Source: Synechocystis salina LEGE 00031 (GTDB lineage: Bacteria > Cyanobacteriota > Cyanobacteriia > Cyanobacteriales > Microcystaceae). From it: a DNA stretch of 64,000 nt. Positions 18,854 through 29,206 of this stretch are shown here, piece by piece; the stretch's first letter is position 1; every line of letters begins with the position of its first letter. The notes under the pieces are model-generated. The model saw only the letters and a program-made list of their open reading frames with translations. It had not been told where the DNA came from and did not search any database. The stretch covers positions 1-64,000 of the forward strand of contig NZ_JADEVV010000016.1 of NCBI RefSeq assembly GCF_015207985.1. The letters are read 5' to 3'. The position numbers and the translations under genes were made by a program.

Positions 18854-19450
18854 CTAGCTTTGGCGATAAACCCCTTGGATATCAGGGATGGTGAATAGGG
18901 CTTGGAAGCCTAGGCCCTGGCTTTGGTAAAATTCCCTTCCTCCCTGTTGGCGATCGACGAGGGCAATGACTGTGTCCACTTGGTAACCCGCATCCCGTAA
19001 CTTTTCCACTGCCAACATGGCGGACTTGCCAGTGGTGACCACATCTTCCAGCACCACCACCTTAGTTCCCGGAGCTAACTCTGGCCCTTCAATGTAGGCT
19101 TTGGTGCCATGGCCCTTGGCTTCTTTGCGAATGATTAATGCCGCTACGGGTTTTTCTTCGTAGGCAGACACGGTACTAACAGCGCTGACAATGGGATCGG
19201 CCCCCAGGGTTAACCCCGCCACTGCTTCGATGCCCGCCGATAACTCTGCCAACAGTAATCGCCCGATCGCCAGGGCTCCTTCCGCCCGTAGGGTAACTAA
19301 TTTACCGTTGATGTAATAGGTGCTGGGTTGACCGGAGGAGAGAATAAAATCTCCTTCCTTATAGGCATGGATGGCCAACAGACGAAGTAAATATTGACGT
19401 ACTTGTTCCAGGGGAGCAGTCTTAAGGGCGGCCAGGGTCAGATCGGTCAT
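18854..19450 (-). CDS. pyrE: orotate phosphoribosyltransferase
   Basis: 198 residues. The PRPP-binding loop KVVVLEDVVTTGKSAM and the catalytic loop region IRKEAKGHGTKAYIEG are clear. It converts orotate and PRPP to OMP in pyrimidine biosynthesis. It is convergent with the YvcK-like gene (54 bp between stops) and divergent from the hypothetical gene at 19588. ATG at 19450. Confidence 0.96.
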   Translation of the reverse strand: MTDLTLAALKTAPLEQVRQYLLRLLAIHAYKEGDFILSSGQPSTYYINGKLVTLRAEGALAIGRLLLAELSAGIEAVAGLTLGADPIVSAVSTVSAYEEKPVAALIIRKEAKGHGTKAYIEGPELAPGTKVVVLEDVVTTGKSAMLAVEKLRDAGYQVDTVIALVDRQQGGREFYQSQGLGFQALFTIPDIQGVYRQS

Positions 19451-19587
19451 GGAGTCGACTTTTTTAACTGATATAAATATCCGAGATCAGTTTTTCATTG
19501 TATGGCACCCAAGAGAAGCGCAATACCGATAAGCTGGAGATAACAGCACTGAGTAATAATCCCTAGGTGTAGGGGAAGGGGAGGATC

Positions 19588-20205
19588 ATGGGCAGGGCAC
19601 ATTATCAAGCAGGTTTCTCCATTTCCCCCTTGGCGATCGCCGTCAATGTGAACCTAGTCCGCCAACGGGTAAACACCCCATCCCCCCAACCCTGGCAATG
19701 GATCTACACCTTCAGTGACGGGAGCCAACTGCAGGGCACATTCCAAGGCACAGTCAAACCAGGGCCTGAATTCGCCAATCCCATTCCTAGCTTTGATGTC
19801 CAAGGGGTTGGGGTAACGGAATATCTAACCGCCACCGATAAAACCCCTCTGTTAGCCTGGCAGCCAGGACAATTTAATTGTTTTGAAATGGGGGAAAGTC
19901 TATTGTTAATGGCTTCCAGCGATAACTATGTGGGCAACAGTCTCTGCTTGGTCAACTGTCCCCAGCGGCAATGGGCCCAAATTACCCATTGGGGCAGTCG
20001 GTTGGTGGCGGAACCCCTACTGTGGGAGCGGTTAGCTTTCCATTGTCTGGCTAGGGATATGCCCTCCACCGCTTGGTCAATGAATTGGCAATTCTCCCCC
20101 TTTTTACCGCCCTTTTTCCATTGGCGTTTTCAGGCTTGGCCCCCAACGGCGATCGCCAATCCCCTACCTTGCCCGCCAAGCAATTCATCCGTTCTTTTGT
20201 CCTGA
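19588..20205 (+). CDS. conserved cyanobacterial hypothetical protein
   Basis: 205 residues, no recognised domain. The region about 28-105 (WQWIYTFSDGSQLQGTFQGTV, FDVQGVGVTEYLT) looks like a beta-rich secreted or PEP-CTERM-type module, but no signal peptide or sorting motif is visible. The coding frame has the same base composition as its neighbours, contains HIP1 sites and precedes the metallo-hydrolase gene by 64 bp on the same strand, which supports it being real. Confidence 0.5.
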   Translation: MGRAHYQAGFSISPLAIAVNVNLVRQRVNTPSPQPWQWIYTFSDGSQLQGTFQGTVKPGPEFANPIPSFDVQGVGVTEYLTATDKTPLLAWQPGQFNCFEMGESLLLMASSDNYVGNSLCLVNCPQRQWAQITHWGSRLVAEPLLWERLAFHCLARDMPSTAWSMNWQFSPFLPPFFHWRFQAWPPTAIANPLPCPPSNSSVLLS

Positions 20206-20269
20206 AACCTGGCCCCTCTTTACAATCGTTTACAATGGAGGGGACGATCTGCAGGGAAAAAAATTGGTT

Positions 20270-21052
20270 ATGGAACTCACCTGGTACGACAGCAACTCTT
20301 GGTTAATTGCAATGGGAGGGCAAAGGATTTTACTCGATCCTTGGTTGGTGGGGGACCTAACCTTTGGCAATACGCCCTGGTTGTTCCGGGGTTTTCGCCC
20401 CCAGCCCCTGGAAATTCCCACTGACATTGATCTGATTTTGCTTTCCCAGGGTTTGGAAGACCATGCCCATCCCCCGACATTGAAAGAATTAAATAAAAGC
20501 TGGCCTGTGCTGGGTTCCCCCAAGGCCGCCGAAGTCGCCACCGATTTGGGCTATGAACAGGTTCATCCTCTGCCCCATCAGCAAAAATTTGTCCTTAACG
20601 ACCGGGTGGAAATTCTCGCCCTGCCCGGTTCTCCCATTGGCCCTACCTTGGTGGAAAATGCTTATGTGTTAACGGATTTACAAACCGGCACTAAGCTTTA
20701 CTACGAACCCCACGGTTTCCACTCCTCCCAGTTGCAGGATCTTGGTCCCATTGATGTGGTTTTGACCCCCGTCATTGGCATTAATATTCTCGGTTTTATC
20801 CCCGTGCTCAACGGCCAAAAAACGACCCTAGAACTCTGTCGCACCGTTTATCCCCAGGCGATCGTGCCCACCTCCGGAGCTGCGGAATTGAGCTATAGCG
20901 GCCTGCTCACTAAGGTTTTACGGTTAGATGGTGATTTAGACCAGTTCCGCCAATCCCTAGGCAGCGAAGGCATCCAAGCTACCTTGTTGGAGCCCCAAGT
21001 GGGAGTGCCCCTGACCATTCCCCTGGATGTGCCCCAAGCTGCGGTTGGCTAA
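20270..21052 (+). CDS. metallo-beta-lactamase-fold hydrolase
   Basis: 260 residues from the ATG at 20270; the frame also allows a TTG 6 bp earlier. The N-terminus MELTWYDSNSWLIAMGGQRILLDPWLVG and ILLSQGLEDHAHPPTLKEL match the MBL-fold family related to UPF0173/UlaG, though the canonical HxHxDH motif is altered to QGLEDHAH, with only the distal D-H-x-H retained. The enzymatic role is unknown; a missing first histidine could mean weakened or altered metal binding. It lies between the hypothetical gene and glgB, all plus strand. Confidence 0.75.
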   Translation: MELTWYDSNSWLIAMGGQRILLDPWLVGDLTFGNTPWLFRGFRPQPLEIPTDIDLILLSQGLEDHAHPPTLKELNKSWPVLGSPKAAEVATDLGYEQVHPLPHQQKFVLNDRVEILALPGSPIGPTLVENAYVLTDLQTGTKLYYEPHGFHSSQLQDLGPIDVVLTPVIGINILGFIPVLNGQKTTLELCRTVYPQAIVPTSGAAELSYSGLLTKVLRLDGDLDQFRQSLGSEGIQATLLEPQVGVPLTIPLDVPQAAVG

Positions 21053-21260
21053 ATTGGGATAAGCAAAGCATTTGCTGCCCCAGTGCTTTTAAATATGATT
21101 GCCCCAGGGAAAACTGCAAAAAAGTGTATAAAGTAGGTTTATTCCCGAATCAAAATTCTTTCTCCGCAGTCATAGCCAGGAGTAGGAGGATATATTCCCC
21201 TCGCTTGGGCTGGGCAAACCCATTGCAGTACCGCCAACGTTTAAAAATCACCATAGCCGA

Positions 21261-23573
21261 ATGACCTACACCATCAACGCTGACCAAGTCCATCAGATTG
21301 TCCATAATCTTCACCACGATCCCTTTGAAGTGTTGGGCTGCCATCCCCTGGGGGACCATGGCAAGGTCAATCAATGGGTCATTCGTGCCTATTTACCCAC
21401 TGCTGAAGCGGTGACAGTGTTGCTGCCCACCGATCGCCGGGAAGTGACCATGACCACGGCCCACCATCCCAACTTTTTTGAATGTGTGTTGGACTTAGAA
21501 GAACCGAAAAATTATCAGCTACGCATTACCGAGGATGGCCACGAAAGGGTAATTTACGACCCCTACGGTTTTAAAACTCCCAAACTAACGGATTTTGACC
21601 TGCACGTATTTGGGGAAGGCAATCACCACCGCATTTATGAAAAATTAGGCGCTCACCTGATGACGGTGGACGGTGTTAAAGGGGTTTATTTTGCCGTTTG
21701 GGCCCCCAACGCCCGTAATGTCTCCATTTTGGGGGACTTTAATAATTGGGACGGTAGACTGCACCAAATGCGGAAACGCAACAACATGGTGTGGGAATTA
21801 TTTATCCCTGAGTTGGGGGTGGGCACCTCCTATAAATATGAAATTAAAAACTGGGAAGGGCATATCTACGAAAAAACCGACCCCTATGGCTTTTACCAGG
21901 AAGTACGCCCAAAAACCGCTTCCATTGTGGCTGACCTGGACCGTTACCAATGGCATGACGAAGATTGGCTAGAAGCTAGACGCACCAGTGATCCCCTCAA
22001 TAAACCAGTTTCTGTTTACGAACTCCATTTGGGCTCCTGGCTCCACACGGCCTACGACGAGCCGGTAAAAACTTTGCATGGGGAAGGGGTGCCCGTGGAA
22101 GTGTCGGAATGGAATACCGGGGCCAGGTTTTTGACCTATTACGAACTGGTGGATAAGTTAATTCCCTATGTAAAGGAATTGGGCTATACCCACATTGAAC
22201 TATTGCCGATCGCCGAACATCCCTTTGACGGCTCCTGGGGTTATCAGGTAACGGGCTATTACGCCCCCACCTCCCGCTTTGGCAGTCCCGAAGATTTCAT
22301 GTATTTTGTCGATCAATGTCACCTCAACGGCATTGGCGTCATTATTGACTGGGTACCTGGGCATTTCCCCAAAGATGGCCATGGCTTAGCCTTTTTCGAC
22401 GGCACCCATTTGTACGAACATGGCGATCCCCGTAAAGGGGAACATAAGGAGTGGGGCACCCTAATTTTCAACTATGGCCGGAACGAAGTACGGAACTTCC
22501 TGGTGGCCAATGCCCTTTTCTGGTTTGATAAGTACCACATTGATGGCATGCGGGTGGATGCGGTGGCTTCCATGCTTTATCTGGATTATTGCCGGGAAGA
22601 AGGGGAATGGGTAGCCAATGAGTATGGCGGCCGGGAAAACTTGGAAGCGGCGGACTTTCTGCGCCAGGTGAACAGCGTGGTTTACAGCTACTTCCCCGGT
22701 ATTTTATCCATTGCCGAGGAATCCACGTCCTGGCCCATGGTGTCTTGGCCCACCTACGTTGGCGGTTTAGGTTTTAACCTGAAATGGAATATGGGCTGGA
22801 TGCACGATATGCTCGACTACTTCAGCATGGACCCCTGGTTCCGCCAGTTCCACCAAAACAGTATTACTTTTAGTATGTGGTACAACCACAGCGAGAATTA
22901 TATGCTGGCCCTCTCCCACGATGAGGTGGTGCACGGTAAGAGCAATATGTTGGGCAAAATGCCTGGGGATGAATGGCAAAAGTATGCCAACGTGAGGGCT
23001 CTATTCACCTATATGTTTACCCATCCCGGCAAGAAAACCATGTTTATGAGCATGGAATTTGGCCAGTGGAGTGAGTGGAATGTGTGGGGCGATTTGGAAT
23101 GGCATCTGCTCAATTATCCGCCCCATCAACAACTCAAACAATTCTTCACTGAGTTGAACCATTTGTATAAAAATGAGCCAGCTTTATACAGTAATGATTT
23201 TGAAGAAGCGGGTTTCCAATGGATTGATTGCAGTGATAATCGCCACAGTGTAGTTTCCTTCATCCGTCGGGCAAAGGATAGCGCTGAATTTGTGGTGACT
23301 ATTTGTAATTTCACTCCCCAACCCCATAGCCATTATCGAGTGGGAGTGCCTGAAGCTGGTTTTTACACGGAGTTGTTTAACAGTGATGCCCGGCAGTATG
23401 GCGGCAGTAACATGGGCAATTTAGGCGGAAAATGGACGGAGGAATGGTCTTTCCATGAACAACCCTACTCCCTTGATCTATGCTTGCCGCCCCTCTCGGT
23501 GTTGGTGCTGAAATTAGACCGTAAGGCTGAAGGCAATGCCATCCCGACCCAGGAGGGCTCTGAGATAGCCTAG
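21261..23573 (+). CDS. glgB: 1,4-alpha-glucan branching enzyme
   Basis: 770 residues, GH13 family. Order: N-terminal glgB domain, CBM48 ([24 protein letters not shown], about 130-225), catalytic barrel with the nucleophile Asp in [15 protein letters not shown], the acid/base Glu in [10 protein letters not shown] and the third acid in [11 protein letters not shown], then a C-terminal beta domain. It introduces alpha-1,6 branches into glycogen, the main carbon reserve in cyanobacteria. It is preceded by a 208-bp gap and followed by the cytochrome b561-like gene after 40 bp. Confidence 0.97.
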   Translation: MTYTINADQVHQIVHNLHHDPFEVLGCHPLGDHGKVNQWVIRAYLPTAEAVTVLLPTDRREVTMTTAHHPNFFECVLDLEEPKNYQLRITEDGHERVIYDPYGFKTPKLTDFDLHVFGEGNHHRIYEKLGAHLMTVDGVKGVYFAVWAPNARNVSILGDFNNWDGRLHQMRKRNNMVWELFIPELGVGTSYKYEIKNWEGHIYEKTDPYGFYQEVRPKTASIVADLDRYQWHDEDWLEARRTSDPLNKPVSVYELHLGSWLHTAYDEPVKTLHGEGVPVEVSEWNTGARFLTYYELVDKLIPYVKELGYTHIELLPIAEHPFDGSWGYQVTGYYAPTSRFGSPEDFMYFVDQCHLNGIGVIIDWVPGHFPKDGHGLAFFDGTHLYEHGDPRKGEHKEWGTLIFNYGRNEVRNFLVANALFWFDKYHIDGMRVDAVASMLYLDYCREEGEWVANEYGGRENLEAADFLRQVNSVVYSYFPGILSIAEESTSWPMVSWPTYVGGLGFNLKWNMGWMHDMLDYFSMDPWFRQFHQNSITFSMWYNHSENYMLALSHDEVVHGKSNMLGKMPGDEWQKYANVRALFTYMFTHPGKKTMFMSMEFGQWSEWNVWGDLEWHLLNYPPHQQLKQFFTELNHLYKNEPALYSNDFEEAGFQWIDCSDNRHSVVSFIRRAKDSAEFVVTICNFTPQPHSHYRVGVPEAGFYTELFNSDARQYGGSNMGNLGGKWTEEWSFHEQPYSLDLCLPPLSVLVLKLDRKAEGNAIPTQEGSEIA

Positions 23574-23613
23574 TTAGCTGAGTTGGCTATAATTTCCTCA
23601 CCAAATTTTCCCT

Positions 23614-24279
23614 ATGTCCCCAACTCGACCCTATCAGCCCCTACTGTTGCGGCTCCTCCATGGGGCCATGGCCCTATTGACCCTTTTGGCGATCGCCAGT
23701 GGCTTTTGGGTCTACAACACCTATGACGGTCGTTGGGGATCTTTGCCGTTGCCGAAACCTTACTATACCCAGGATCTCCATGGCACTGGGGCTTTGGCAC
23801 TATTTCTGTTCATGTTTCCCTTTGCCATTTACTGCTTTCACCTTGGCGATCGCCGTTTGTGGTCTGACCAAAGTTGGGAGCAGTTACGGAAACCCGGCAC
23901 TCCGGGCTTTTGGCTCGCATTGCAGAGATTGGCCAATACCCTCATGCTGGTGGCCTTGACCATGGCGGTGGTGACTGGTCGGATGATGCAGGAAAGTTGG
24001 CTACCCCAAAAACAACTCAACCATTTGCCCTACCTGTTCCATCTCCTGGCCTGGCTGGTGGTGGTTCTTTGTTTAGGATTCCACTTACTATTCAGTGCCA
24101 AGGTGGGAGGCATTCCCCTCTGGAGATCAATGGTGAGTTGGGGGCGCAGAGCCAAGGATAATCCCCAACAATGGCTCAGGGATTTTCGCTGGCAGTTATC
24201 TGCCAAAAGTTTGCAGTGGCTCCAATGGTTAGTGCTAGCGGGATTGCTGTTTGCCTTGACAGTTCCCCTTTTTGCCTAG
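23614..24279 (+). CDS. cytochrome b561-type diheme membrane protein
   Basis: 221 residues, four main hydrophobic helices. Histidines placed as heme ligands are seen in LLRLLHGAMALLTLLAIASG (helix 1), QDLHGTGALALF (helix 2) and LFHLLAWLVVVLCLGFHLLF (helix 4), the pattern of bacterial cytochrome b561/di-heme cytochrome b. It probably passes electrons within the membrane; the partner is unknown. It starts 40 bp after glgB; the ATG follows an A/T-rich leader without a strong ribosome-binding site. Confidence 0.75.
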   Translation: MSPTRPYQPLLLRLLHGAMALLTLLAIASGFWVYNTYDGRWGSLPLPKPYYTQDLHGTGALALFLFMFPFAIYCFHLGDRRLWSDQSWEQLRKPGTPGFWLALQRLANTLMLVALTMAVVTGRMMQESWLPQKQLNHLPYLFHLLAWLVVVLCLGFHLLFSAKVGGIPLWRSMVSWGRRAKDNPQQWLRDFRWQLSAKSLQWLQWLVLAGLLFALTVPLFA

Positions 24280-24345
24280 CTTCCTTGGCCAAACTATGGG
24301 CATTCAAGAATCTGGTAAAATAGGTTGCCCAATGAAATTTGTACG

Positions 24346-24858
24346 ATGAGCAAAGTTTTTTTTGATATCACCATCGGTAACGATGCCGCAGGTCGCATTG
24401 TGATGGAATTGTTTGACGAAGTTACCCCCAAGACCGCTGAAAATTTCCGGGCCCTCTGCACTGGGGAAAAAGGTGTGGGTAAAGCTGGTAAACCCCTACA
24501 TTTTAAAGGTTCCCACTTCCATCGGGTAATCACCGATTTCATGGCCCAGGGGGGAGATTTTACCCGGGGTAATGGCACCGGCGGGGAATCTATTTACGGC
24601 GAAAAGTTCGCCGATGAAAATTTCCAGTTAAAGCATGACCGCCCTGGTCTACTGTCCATGGCCAATGCGGGGCCCAACACCAATGGCTCGCAGTTCTTTC
24701 TAACTTTTGTACCCTGCCCTTGGCTCGATGGAAAACACGTCGTGTTTGGGGAGGTAGTGGAAGGTTTAGAAATTCTCGAGCAACTAGAAGCCAATGGTTC
24801 CCAAAGTGGTCAAACTAAACAGGCGATCGCCATCAGCGATTGTGGCGAGATCAAATAA
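24346..24858 (+). CDS. peptidyl-prolyl cis-trans isomerase, cyclophilin type
   Basis: 170 residues from the ATG at 24346 ([13 protein letters not shown]), matching eukaryote-like cyclophilins of cyanobacteria such as Synechocystis Slr1251. Active-site features: the Arg in [15 protein letters not shown] (FxRxxxxFMxQGG), the [28 protein letters not shown] signature and the substrate-pocket Trp. Cytosolic folding catalyst. A bidirectional terminator follows. Confidence 0.95.
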   Translation: MSKVFFDITIGNDAAGRIVMELFDEVTPKTAENFRALCTGEKGVGKAGKPLHFKGSHFHRVITDFMAQGGDFTRGNGTGGESIYGEKFADENFQLKHDRPGLLSMANAGPNTNGSQFFLTFVPCPWLDGKHVVFGEVVEGLEILEQLEANGSQSGQTKQAIAISDCGEIK

Positions 24859-24921
24859 GTCGGATTCCCACTAGTCTGTATAGACTTTGCTGAAAACCTT
24901 GTTGGAAAAATAAAGTAACAT

Positions 24922-24966
24922 CCCCCCCTTGATTAGTTTTAAATTGATAATCGAGGGGGTTTTTAT
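24922..24966. terminator. bidirectional terminator between cyclophilin and pterin dehydratase genes
   Basis: A C-rich arm (CCCCCCTTGATTA from 24923) pairs with TAATCGAGGGGG (24949-24960), separated by an AT-rich loop and followed by a T run on the plus strand. It lies between two convergent genes and can serve both. Confidence 0.8.
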
Positions 24967-24985
24967 TGATCAAATTCGGCCAAAA

Positions 24986-25276
24986 TTAATCAGCAAAGCT
25001 ATTGGCCTTGGTGGCAAATTTCACATCCAATTCCGTAATGCCCCCGGCATCATGGGTCGTTAAGTCGATGGTGACTCGATTGTAAACATTAGACCATTCT
25101 GGATGATGGTTTAGGGTTTCTGCCACCAATGCCAGTCGGGTCATAAAACCAAAGGCTTGATTAAAATTGCCAAACTTAAATTGACGATGGAGTTTATTGC
25201 CCTGCAAGCTCCAACCGCTGAGTTCCCCCAGGGCAGTTTGGATTTCTGGGTCAGTTAAACGTTGGGGTGTAGCCAT
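24986..25276 (-). CDS. pterin-4a-carbinolamine dehydratase
   Basis: 96 residues, typical PCD/DCoH length. The signature [27 protein letters not shown] is the active-site region with its two histidines plus His in THDAGG. It regenerates the tetrahydropterin cofactor after aromatic hydroxylation or acts in pterin recycling. It lies 31 bp downstream of the DUF389 gene on the same strand, so it may be co-transcribed. Confidence 0.93.
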   Translation of the reverse strand: MATPQRLTDPEIQTALGELSGWSLQGNKLHRQFKFGNFNQAFGFMTRLALVAETLNHHPEWSNVYNRVTIDLTTHDAGGITELDVKFATKANSFAD

Positions 25277-25307
25277 GGTGCAATTTATCTAAATTTTCAA
25301 CTATTGA

Positions 25308-27131
25308 TTAGGGATTGCCCTTACCGTCCGTTATATCATCTCGAAGAAAAAGACTGAAGGACACCTGGGTTGGTTCGCCCACGTTGGTGGTTTCCTGTAC
25401 CCGGCTATCGGCAATTTGCCAGTTATCACTCAGATAGGTTCTGATTTGTTCGGTTTGGGAAAAAAGACTGGCTGGATTACTGTCCGGGGGGCGCTGGATG
25501 GTGAGGCGCAAATGCAGAACTGGGTAGGCCTGGAGAATTTGCCCCACAGTGTTAAGGGTTGCTTGAGCTTGGCTAGAAAGGTTAAGGGGAGCGCTGTCGA
25601 TCGCCACGGTTTCGTCAACAATGGTGAGGGGGATAACGCCTTGATCTGTGGCCAGGCGTTGGTACTCCACAACGGCATCATTAACCTGTAAAGAACGCCG
25701 AATTTGGCCAGAGAGGATAGCTTGGGCATCTTCCTGTAAATCCCGATCGCCAAGATAGACCACCACCAACTTAAGGGGGGAACTATCACTGCGTAGTACC
25801 ACTTGGTAATCCACCAACTGCAGCGTGTCGGGTAGGGTGACTAGGGCCAGGGAACGGCCTATTTCCGCCATTAATTCCCCCTGTAAATCCGGTAGATAAC
25901 TTAACTCTGAAACCACCGCAATGGGTTCCGTATTGACCGCTTGGCTAGTGGGAATTTGCACAAAGCGCAAACTGATATTGCTGGGACTACGGTCGAGGGC
26001 GGTGGCCAACTGATCAATAAAACGTTTTTCATCGTCTTGGCTGTAAAGCTTATCGGTCACCACTTGGAGTTGCACAGTGATTTGCTTATCGTCTTGCTTC
26101 GCTTTGACCTGGTCAATGTAGGAATGAAACTCCCCTTCATTGCCAGTGTCGCCGAAGTTATCCTGCCACACCTGTTTGATGGTGGAGTTTAGCTGGTTTT
26201 CTTCCCGTTGCTGGGTCACTTGACGACGCACCTGCTCCAGGGATTTAGTCAGGGGAAAGGAAATCATGCCCAGGGTGACCAGGATAAGTAAAAAGCGACT
26301 GGGTAATCCTCCGACCCGCTGGAAGGTAGTGTAGGCAGGGAATTTTCTCAACCAGGAACTAACCACTTGGCTCTCGGGATTTTCCTGTTTCCACTCCCCA
26401 ATGGCTTCCCGCACTGCCCGCACATCAAAGTGGACGAAAAAGAAGACAATCATGGCCGTGAAAACAATGGCTACGAGGTTGGTGATGAACAGCAGTCCTC
26501 CGCCCTTGGCCACCGTTAATCCCTGGGAGGAATTAAGACTGAAATAGATGCCAATGCCGTAACCCACTACGCACAATGGCGGCATCAAGGCCACGGCGAT
26601 CGCCACCCCAGGCAAGGAGGCTGCTACCCCTTTAGCTTGTTTGCAGGTGGCCACCGATCCCACGGCGCCGGAAAACAGAGCCACAATTAAATCCAACAAG
26701 GTGGGATTAGTTCTAGCCAAAATTTCAGGGGTAATTTCCTTAAAAGGAACAATTACTACTAAAATAGCCGCAAAAATAATGGCCAAGCTACAGCTCAGCA
26801 GTAAGTTAAAAGCTGCCCGCAACCAGAGCACCACATCCCCCGCCGCCAAACCCATACCATTGGCCAAAATTGGCCCCATCAGGGGGGAAATTAACATCGC
26901 CCCAATGATTACCGCTGGACTGTTGAGCACCAAAGCCAGGGTGGCAATGCCCGCTGCAAACAAAACCTCAATCCAGTAGCTGATGTCCCTAAGGCTGACG
27001 GATTCAGAAAGCTGGGTGTAGATTTGCACCTTATGTTCATCGGTCAAGTCCAGGTTAGCTGTAAAGCCACGGCGTAACCGCAGTAACATCAACAAAGAAA
27101 AACGGTGCCCGGAGGACTTCGACTTGGACAT
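25308..27131 (-). CDS. DUF389 membrane protein (TIGR00341 type)
   Basis: 607 residues from the ATG at 27131; a longer frame to 27239 is unlikely. Six to seven hydrophobic helices lie within residues about 50-320, including VLNSPAVIIGAMLISPLMGPILANGMGLA, the DUF389 hallmark, and LPGVAIAVALMPPLCVVGYG. The C-terminal ~280 residues form a soluble region with a BON/OmpA-like character. The function is unknown; the related protein in Synechocystis is a hypothetical membrane protein. No clear partner besides the following pterin dehydratase. Confidence 0.85.
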   Translation of the reverse strand: MSKSKSSGHRFSLLMLLRLRRGFTANLDLTDEHKVQIYTQLSESVSLRDISYWIEVLFAAGIATLALVLNSPAVIIGAMLISPLMGPILANGMGLAAGDVVLWLRAAFNLLLSCSLAIIFAAILVVIVPFKEITPEILARTNPTLLDLIVALFSGAVGSVATCKQAKGVAASLPGVAIAVALMPPLCVVGYGIGIYFSLNSSQGLTVAKGGGLLFITNLVAIVFTAMIVFFFVHFDVRAVREAIGEWKQENPESQVVSSWLRKFPAYTTFQRVGGLPSRFLLILVTLGMISFPLTKSLEQVRRQVTQQREENQLNSTIKQVWQDNFGDTGNEGEFHSYIDQVKAKQDDKQITVQLQVVTDKLYSQDDEKRFIDQLATALDRSPSNISLRFVQIPTSQAVNTEPIAVVSELSYLPDLQGELMAEIGRSLALVTLPDTLQLVDYQVVLRSDSSPLKLVVVYLGDRDLQEDAQAILSGQIRRSLQVNDAVVEYQRLATDQGVIPLTIVDETVAIDSAPLNLSSQAQATLNTVGQILQAYPVLHLRLTIQRPPDSNPASLFSQTEQIRTYLSDNWQIADSRVQETTNVGEPTQVSFSLFLRDDITDGKGNP

Positions 27132-27298
27132 AGGCTGGGATGAAATGAATAGTCTCCATTGTGCTTTGACCAATACTATACTCTGGGGAGAGTTGGTCGG
27201 ATTATCCTGCCCTGCCTTTTTGCGTCCAGGCTCTCCCAAGTCATCTTGCCTTAAATCATTCCCATATCATCTATTACTTTCCATCGAGCGAGTTGTTT

Positions 27299-27553
27299 AT
27301 GTTTGGCGTTCTGCTGTTCCTCGTTTTTTTCTCCGTTGTCAGTCTAGCTTTTTTTGCCAACCGTAAATGGTGGATTCGTGTTTCCACCCAGTCCCCCCGC
27401 TGTATTTATTATTTTGGACCTTTTGCTTCCCAGGAAGAGGCGATCGCCCATCACCAAGGTTATCTCCAGGATTTGGAGATGGAGGGAGCCCAGGGCATCG
27501 AATATAAGATAGAACGCTCCTATAAGCCGAGAAAATTAACCATCGAAGGCTGA
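27299..27553 (+). CDS. DUF1816 small membrane-anchored protein
   Basis: 84 residues from the ATG at 27299. A single N-terminal helix (FGVLLFLVFFSVVSLAFF) is followed by the DUF1816 module (KWWIRVSTQSPRCIYYFGPF, SQEEAIAHHQGYLQDLEMEGA), a domain found almost only in cyanobacteria and sometimes near phycobilisome genes. The role is unknown. A bidirectional terminator follows at 27655-27684. Confidence 0.75.
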   Translation: MFGVLLFLVFFSVVSLAFFANRKWWIRVSTQSPRCIYYFGPFASQEEAIAHHQGYLQDLEMEGAQGIEYKIERSYKPRKLTIEG

Positions 27554-27654
27554 GAACTCCCCACCAGGGGCTAAGTTTTGACTATTAATCAAGCTCCCCA
27601 TGGCCAGGGATTCAAGCCTCCATTTCATTCCATTTTCCCGATCCCCCAGAAAAA

Positions 27655-27684
27655 AATCCCCTAGTTTAATGCAACTGGGGGATT
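27655..27684. terminator. bidirectional terminator between DUF1816 and BI-1 genes
   Basis: AATCCCCTAGTT (27655-27666) pairs with AACTGGGGGATT (27673-27684) with one wobble pair and a 6-nt loop; A/T-rich tails on both sides give U tracts for either strand. It sits between convergent genes. Confidence 0.7.
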
Positions 27685-27760
27685 AGCTTTATTTTGGGTT
27701 TTTTAGACTGATGTTTTAGTCAGCATCAACGATAGCAATCAGGCGATCGCCCGATCTAAA

Positions 27761-28489
27761 CTAGTCTCGACCGTTGAGGGCAATCAGTAGGCGCAGAATG
27801 AAGATAAAAAGGTTGATATAGGTCAAATACATGGACAGGGATGCGGCCAGATATTGATCATCCCGGTAGGTGCGGGGTAGCACGAAAAAGTCCACCACCG
27901 ATACTCCAGCAAACAGCAAGACACCGAAGGCGGAAATCGCTACTTCCAGAAATGTGGGGGTAATTATGCCGAAAAACCCAAGCACCACTTGGAGGAGCAT
28001 CACCACCACCAGGCCAATCAAGGCCAGACTTACGGTTTTGCTCAGGGCAATGCCATCTTCTTCCGATAAATTAGAGCCAACACTACGGGCCACCACAAAG
28101 GTTACTCCACAGCCCAAGGCAGCAATACCAATGCCTTGTATACCTACTCCACTAGTCTGGAGCGCCAGGTAAATAATGCCGCTCAGGGTATAGCCCGAAA
28201 GCAAACTGTACAAAGTTAACAGGGGCAGGGCGGTGGCGTTGTTACCACTTTGGGCCACCCGCATGGCCACAAAAAAGAGAATGAAGTTACCGATTAAAGC
28301 AGCCCAAAAGGTGGTCATAAATAGACCAGGGTTACCCTGCATGACGCTGAGACCGCCAAAGGTTCCCGCCGCTGTCAGTACCAAGCCTCCGCCAAGATAG
28401 GGGAGGGCATTTTTGATCACGTTTGGCCCGATCAGACTTTGGCCTTTTGCCTCCGCCATGATCTGACGAAAATTGCTGGTATTACTCAT
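27761..28489 (-). CDS. Bax inhibitor-1 (BI-1/YccA-like) membrane protein
   Basis: 242 residues from the ATG at 28489 (MSNTSNFRQIM); the frame to 28519 adds a weak extension. Seven hydrophobic segments are seen, with the BI-1 pattern VARSVGSNLSEEDG and a basic region VLPRTYRDDQYLAASLSMYLTYINLFIFILRLL near the C-terminus. BI-1 family proteins act as pH-dependent calcium leak channels or modulators of FtsH-type proteolysis in other bacteria; here the role is inferred only from family. Confidence 0.85.
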   Translation of the reverse strand: MSNTSNFRQIMAEAKGQSLIGPNVIKNALPYLGGGLVLTAAGTFGGLSVMQGNPGLFMTTFWAALIGNFILFFVAMRVAQSGNNATALPLLTLYSLLSGYTLSGIIYLALQTSGVGIQGIGIAALGCGVTFVVARSVGSNLSEEDGIALSKTVSLALIGLVVVMLLQVVLGFFGIITPTFLEVAISAFGVLLFAGVSVVDFFVLPRTYRDDQYLAASLSMYLTYINLFIFILRLLIALNGRD

Positions 28490-28699
28490 AAAAAGTGGAT
28501 TTTTGACTAGGATAATCACAGGGGAGAAAAATTTTTTCCCTTCCCTTTAATATACTATCGACAACCATGGCCTTGCTTTAAGTGCTGGTAAGTCCCTCTA
28601 AGCGTTTATTTACGGGCTATTTACGCCCCTTGATCCCGCCGGCTGAGCTAAGCATGAACTGTGTATTGTTCCATTGTCAGACCAGGAGGCCTTAGTCCT

Positions 28700-28975
28700 A
28701 TGAATTACCGTGTTGTTGTCTTGAGCGGGGTTATGACTGCCCTACTCGGCACTGTGTTTGGTTGGGGCATGGGGCAAATAGCTCTGCGTCAACGGCCTAG
28801 CCAAGTACAGGTCAACATGAGTCAGCCCTATCGCACGTTGTATGGCCGGCGCTTAATTTGGTTCGGGGCGATCGCCGGCTTTGTATTGGGGGCAGGGCAG
28901 GCTTGTGTACTGGCAGAAAAGAAAAAGGAAACAGAAGCGATGGAGAAAGCCGAAAGCGAGGAAGACTATTCCTGA
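28700..28975 (+). CDS. small two-helix membrane protein of unknown function
   Basis: 91 residues from the ATG at 28700, preceded by AGGAGG about 10 bp upstream. Helices at about 5-28 (VVVLSGVMTALLGTVFGWGMG) and 50-70 (LIWFGAIAGFVLGAGQACVLA), then a charged tail (KKKETEAMEKAESEEDYS). Conserved in cyanobacteria but no function is known to me. It lies upstream of crtP with a 298-bp gap. Confidence 0.6.
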   Translation: MNYRVVVLSGVMTALLGTVFGWGMGQIALRQRPSQVQVNMSQPYRTLYGRRLIWFGAIAGFVLGAGQACVLAEKKKETEAMEKAESEEDYS

Positions 28976-29206
28976 TCCCTTGCCGGTGCGGTTGACTATT
29001 TTTTCCAGATCATTACTATGGACGCAGTTTAGCTGGCATCGCTGAGGATCCGGGGGGCAGGGCAAAAGTTACCGTCGCCATTTGAGGGGGGGACCCTGGG
29101 CCGATAAAATCCTCCCATCCCCTGGCCAGAGGAAGTTTTCACCCTTGGCGATCGCCCTGGTAGCATTTAATACAAATTGGCTATCTTGGCAAAATCCCCC
29201 AAAATA

